This document shows positions 6,819 through 8,330 of a DNA stretch of 8,330 bases, piece by piece (position 1 is the first letter of the stretch; every line of letters begins with the position of its first letter). This DNA comes from an uncultured Faecalibacterium sp. (GTDB lineage Bacteria; Bacillota; Clostridia; Oscillospirales; Ruminococcaceae). The stretch lies in assembly GCA_900765705.1 (NCBI GenBank), contig CAAFSR010000331.1, positions 1 to 8,330 on the forward strand, given 5' to 3'. The notes beneath the pieces were generated by a model. That model saw only the letters and a list, made by a program, of their open reading frames with translations, did not search any database and had not been told where the DNA came from. The position numbers were made by a program, and so were the translations under genes.

Positions 6819-6904
6819 AATCAAACATTTTTTAGATAGCGACAAGACTATCAATCTTTGAACATCTCTTGAATGAGTAGTATACAGAGATAATATTAGA
6901 GAAT

Positions 6905-7207
6905 TTAGCAAAGCGTAAACAGCAGGCCTGTTTTAATGCTCCCCAAAACAAAAGCAAAGTGCGCCCACCCGGACGCACCCTGCAAAAATCCACACACGAT
7001 AAGTAAAGCAGGGAGTTCCCCATCGGGAACTTCCTGTTTTTCTTTGGTTGCAATATGAGCCTGTTCCGCCCGCCACGCGGCAAACTCCCGTTGGCCTTCC
7101 TCGCTGTTCCAGCAGGCAAGGATGGCCGGGTAGAATGCCCGTGCCAGACGTTCGATGGCTTCATCGGGATAAGGGGAAGTGTTTGTGGACTTTTTCTTTT
7201 TGTTCAA
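6905..7207 (-). CDS. Small hypothetical protein downstream of ParB-like gene
   Basis: 100 residues if begun at TTG 7207; no function recognised. The N-terminus is lysine-rich (NKKKKST), followed by a Glu/Arg/Ala-rich helical part (about 14-45, with PDEAIERLAR and EEGQREFAAW) and a hydrophobic tail (about 63-100) that could hold one membrane-like segment. TTG 7207 is chosen because the leader AAAGGAGCGTGCGT directly before it matches the leader of the ParB-like gene in 13 of 14 bases; an in-frame ATG at 7240 lies upstream of that site and lacks its own. The gene follows the ParB-like gene by 48 bases on the same strand, so the two are probably co-transcribed. The coding sense of the last 45 residues is less certain, because that part contains a strong opposite-strand terminator and reaches an AT-rich boundary. 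The original protein may have been shorter. Confidence 0.55.
   Translation of the reverse strand: MNKKKKSTNTSPYPDEAIERLARAFYPAILACWNSEEGQREFAAWRAEQAHIATKEKQEVPDGELPALLIVCGFLQGASGWAHFAFVLGSIKTGLLFTLC
7009..7045 (+). terminator. Intrinsic terminator for the defence operon, inside an antisense gene
   Basis: CAGGGAGTTCCC (7009-7020) pairs with GGGAACTTCCTG (7025-7036) over 12 positions around a CATC loop, followed by TTTTTCTTT. The single imperfect position is a G-U wobble in + strand RNA but an A-C mismatch in - strand RNA, and the T tract exists only on the + side, so it acts rightward. It is the first convincing terminator after the ATPase stop at 6818, about 190 bases on. Confidence 0.7.
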
Positions 7208-7221
7208 ACGCACGCTCCTTT
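7208..7221 (-). repeat. Shared translation leader, copy 1 (small hypothetical gene)
   Basis: On the - strand this reads AAAGGAGCGTGCGT and abuts the TTG start at 7207. It differs at one base from the 14-base leader of the ParB-like gene at 8258-8271. It contains the ribosome binding site, 7 bases from the start codon, and fixes both start codons. Confidence 0.7.
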
Positions 7222-7255
7222 GGACTTCCGTTGACAGCATACAATGTGCCTGTTG

Positions 7256-8257
7256 TTATGCTGTCTGCTCATCCTCTGCGAGTGCAGATTCCAGAGAAGC
7301 AAGGTACTCCTTGTGCTTGCGGATGATTTCGAGAATGACTTCCCGCTGTGCCGTGTCCGGCATGATCTTCAGCTGATAGTCAAACTCTGTACGGAAACGA
7401 GTCGTGATGTGTTCCAGTGCCACATACTCGTACCGTACTTCTTTCGGGTAGGCATCACTGTCATAGACCGATTTGATTTTCAGCATCGGCATATAAACCT
7501 TCATAAACTCGTCCGGTACATGATAGCACCGAAATTCTTCTGTTTGTGGTGTGGGCATGGGAACGGGTTCCGCTTTTTCAGGTTCAAATTCTGCGCTGGC
7601 AGATTCCAACACGTCCAATGCCTCTGGATGCAGGATTTGAGCAAGGACATCCGAACGATGCTCGACACTTGCCTGCACAAACTTGGACATTTCTTCGTTG
7701 GTGAACTTCACTTCGCCGGAAAAGACTTTCTGCTTGATGCCGGGAGAGAGGTTGTCTGCGATGTCAATGCCTCGTGTATAGTGGCTGGCGCGGAGAACGG
7801 AGGCACGGCTGACACCGTTTTCCTCTGCGATCCGGTCGCAGGTTTTCTTCCCGGAGTGGTGGTTATCACCGTGATCACCACCACTTTTCTTTGCTAAAGT
7901 GTACTGATTGCCCCGAAAGATTTTTGCAGCTTTCTTCTCGGCTTCGTACTGCTTCCCAAGCAGATAGCGTTTCTGTTCAGGACTCAGGTTTCGCCGTCCC
8001 AACTGATTCCGGCAAATCCATGCAATGGCTTCTTCGCGGTTCTCGAATCGGAGCGGCATGGTGGAAAAATAAATCTCAGGATGCTTCTGGAGAATGGCAT
8101 AACGATTGTGTCCATCAACAAGGGTACTGTTCCATACAATCAAAGGAGAGAGTAGCTTGCCTTCCTTGAGGATATTTTCTTCAAGTTGCTTAAATTCATC
8201 ATCGGTCAGAGGGGGAATCTGGGACTGGAACTCCGGGTCGATTTTCAGATTGATCAT
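7256..8257 (-). CDS. ParB-like DNA-binding protein of a mobile element
   Basis: 333 residues. The N-terminal half resembles the ParB/Spo0J/Noc nuclease-like domain: a leading LKEGKLLSPLIVW-type strand-helix (residues 29-42), then LVDGHNRYAIL (46-56), the DGHxR motif of the family, then the region AIAWICRNQLGRRNLSPEQ (78-96). A helix-turn-helix is likely at about 138-160 (CDRIAEENGVSRASVLRA). An unusual His/Asp/Gly-rich link (about 127-134) and a Pro-rich hinge (about 231-238) precede a C-terminal helical domain that I do not recognise. Such proteins accompany ParA or replication genes in ICEs and plasmids and bind DNA sites for segregation or regulation. ATG 8257 has the leader AAAGGAGTGTGCGT directly before it; an in-frame GTG at 8263 lies only 1 base from the GGAG and is rejected. 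The stop of the preceding gene overlaps its ribosome binding site, implying coupling. No parS-like palindrome was found by eye. Confidence 0.8.
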   Translation of the reverse strand: MINLKIDPEFQSQIPPLTDDEFKQLEENILKEGKLLSPLIVWNSTLVDGHNRYAILQKHPEIYFSTMPLRFENREEAIAWICRNQLGRRNLSPEQKRYLLGKQYEAEKKAAKIFRGNQYTLAKKSGGDHGDNHHSGKKTCDRIAEENGVSRASVLRASHYTRGIDIADNLSPGIKQKVFSGEVKFTNEEMSKFVQASVEHRSDVLAQILHPEALDVLESASAEFEPEKAEPVPMPTPQTEEFRCYHVPDEFMKVYMPMLKIKSVYDSDAYPKEVRYEYVALEHITTRFRTEFDYQLKIMPDTAQREVILEIIRKHKEYLASLESALAEDEQTA

Positions 8258-8271
8258 ACGCACACTCCTTT
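8258..8271 (-). repeat. Shared translation leader, copy 2 (ParB-like gene)
   Basis: On the - strand this reads AAAGGAGTGTGCGT, ending at the base before ATG 8257. It matches the leader at 7208-7221 in 13 of 14 bases. The AA of the upstream gene's TAA stop forms its first two bases, so ribosomes ending there are placed to restart. Confidence 0.7.
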
Positions 8272-8330
8272 ATCTCTCCTGCTGCGCCGGTTCTTCCTCC
8301 CGGAAAAAGGACGCAACATTCTGCTTTGCG
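8270..8330 (-). CDS. C-terminal end of an upstream - strand gene (partial)
   Basis: Only the last 19 residues are in the window: AKQNVASFFREEEPAQQER, then TAA (8272-8270). The tail is Glu/Gln-rich. It ends 12 bases before the ParB-like start, and its stop codon overlaps that gene's ribosome binding site, as expected within one operon. In comparable elements a ParA ATPase or a replication gene often stands here, but 19 residues are too few to assign it. Confidence 0.6.
   Translation of the reverse strand, partial: AKQNVASFFREEEPAQQER

Noticed and set aside
6858..6896. Promoter-like TTGAAC/TATACA and TTGAAT/TAATAT pairs on the + strand
   Set aside because: Only four of six matches in each box, in an AT-rich gap with no + strand gene following; probably chance.
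575..7066. Direct 10-base match GAGCCTGTTC at 575-584 and 7057-7066 as a possible target duplication
   Set aside because: Too short over this distance, and the second copy is well inside a coding frame rather than at the cargo edge.
7244..7897. 217-residue + strand open frame opposite the ParB-like gene
   Set aside because: It is antisense to a gene with clear family motifs and a ribosome binding site; its product is Cys/His/Phe-rich, as expected of a shadow frame.
1..8330. CRISPR arrays, insertion sequences, integrases or transposases
   Set aside because: No regularly spaced repeats, no terminal inverted repeats with target duplication, and no recombinase motifs were seen on either strand.

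Overview
The window looks like the cargo region of an integrative conjugative element (ICE) or plasmid-like element from a Gram-positive, probably gut Clostridia-type, bacterium. That assignment is inferred from strong AGGAG-type ribosome binding sites, sigma-A-like promoters, many intrinsic terminators and an element-type ParB-like gene. No species-level marker is visible.

Layout. (1) Bases 1-440 hold no convincing protein gene. They contain a candidate small structured RNA with its own extended -10 promoter (42-70) and terminator (203-235), then two more intrinsic terminators (311-337 and 392-440) with a long imperfect hairpin (341-383) between them. (2) Bases 511-653 hold tiny reading frames that look like remnants of element genes. 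(3) A good promoter (-35 at 650-655, 17-base spacer, -10 at 673-678) drives a tight three-gene operon on the + strand: a ComEC/Rec2-like metallo-beta-lactamase-fold hydrolase (726-1865), a trypsin-like serine protease with a large C-terminal domain (1843-3285), and a 1178-residue SMC/Rad50-like ATPase with a zinc-hook CPLC motif (3282-6818). The genes overlap by 23 and 4 bases. (4) After an 86-base AT-rich gap, the right flank is read from the - strand: the end of an unknown gene (8270-8330), a ParB-like DNA-binding protein (7256-8257) and a small conserved-looking hypothetical protein (6905-7207). A strong + strand terminator (7009-7045) lies inside the last of these and probably stops transcription from the operon.

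How the genes work together. Hydrolase plus trypsin plus SMC-like ATPase matches, in domain content, the hydrolase/protease branch of the Lamassu (ABC-three-component) anti-phage family. By family analogy, the SMC ATPase would sense foreign or abnormal DNA and unleash the hydrolase and protease as effectors. The usual small third component (LmuC, or middle component) has no gene of its own here. The SMC protein instead carries about 140 extra residues ahead of its P-loop, which I propose as a fused version of that component. The MBL-trypsin pairing also recalls the type I AVAST system, with an SMC-type sensor in place of the STAND NTPase. The likely picture is a defence cassette inserted beside the partition module of a mobile element. 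All functional statements about the operon are inferences from domain motifs.
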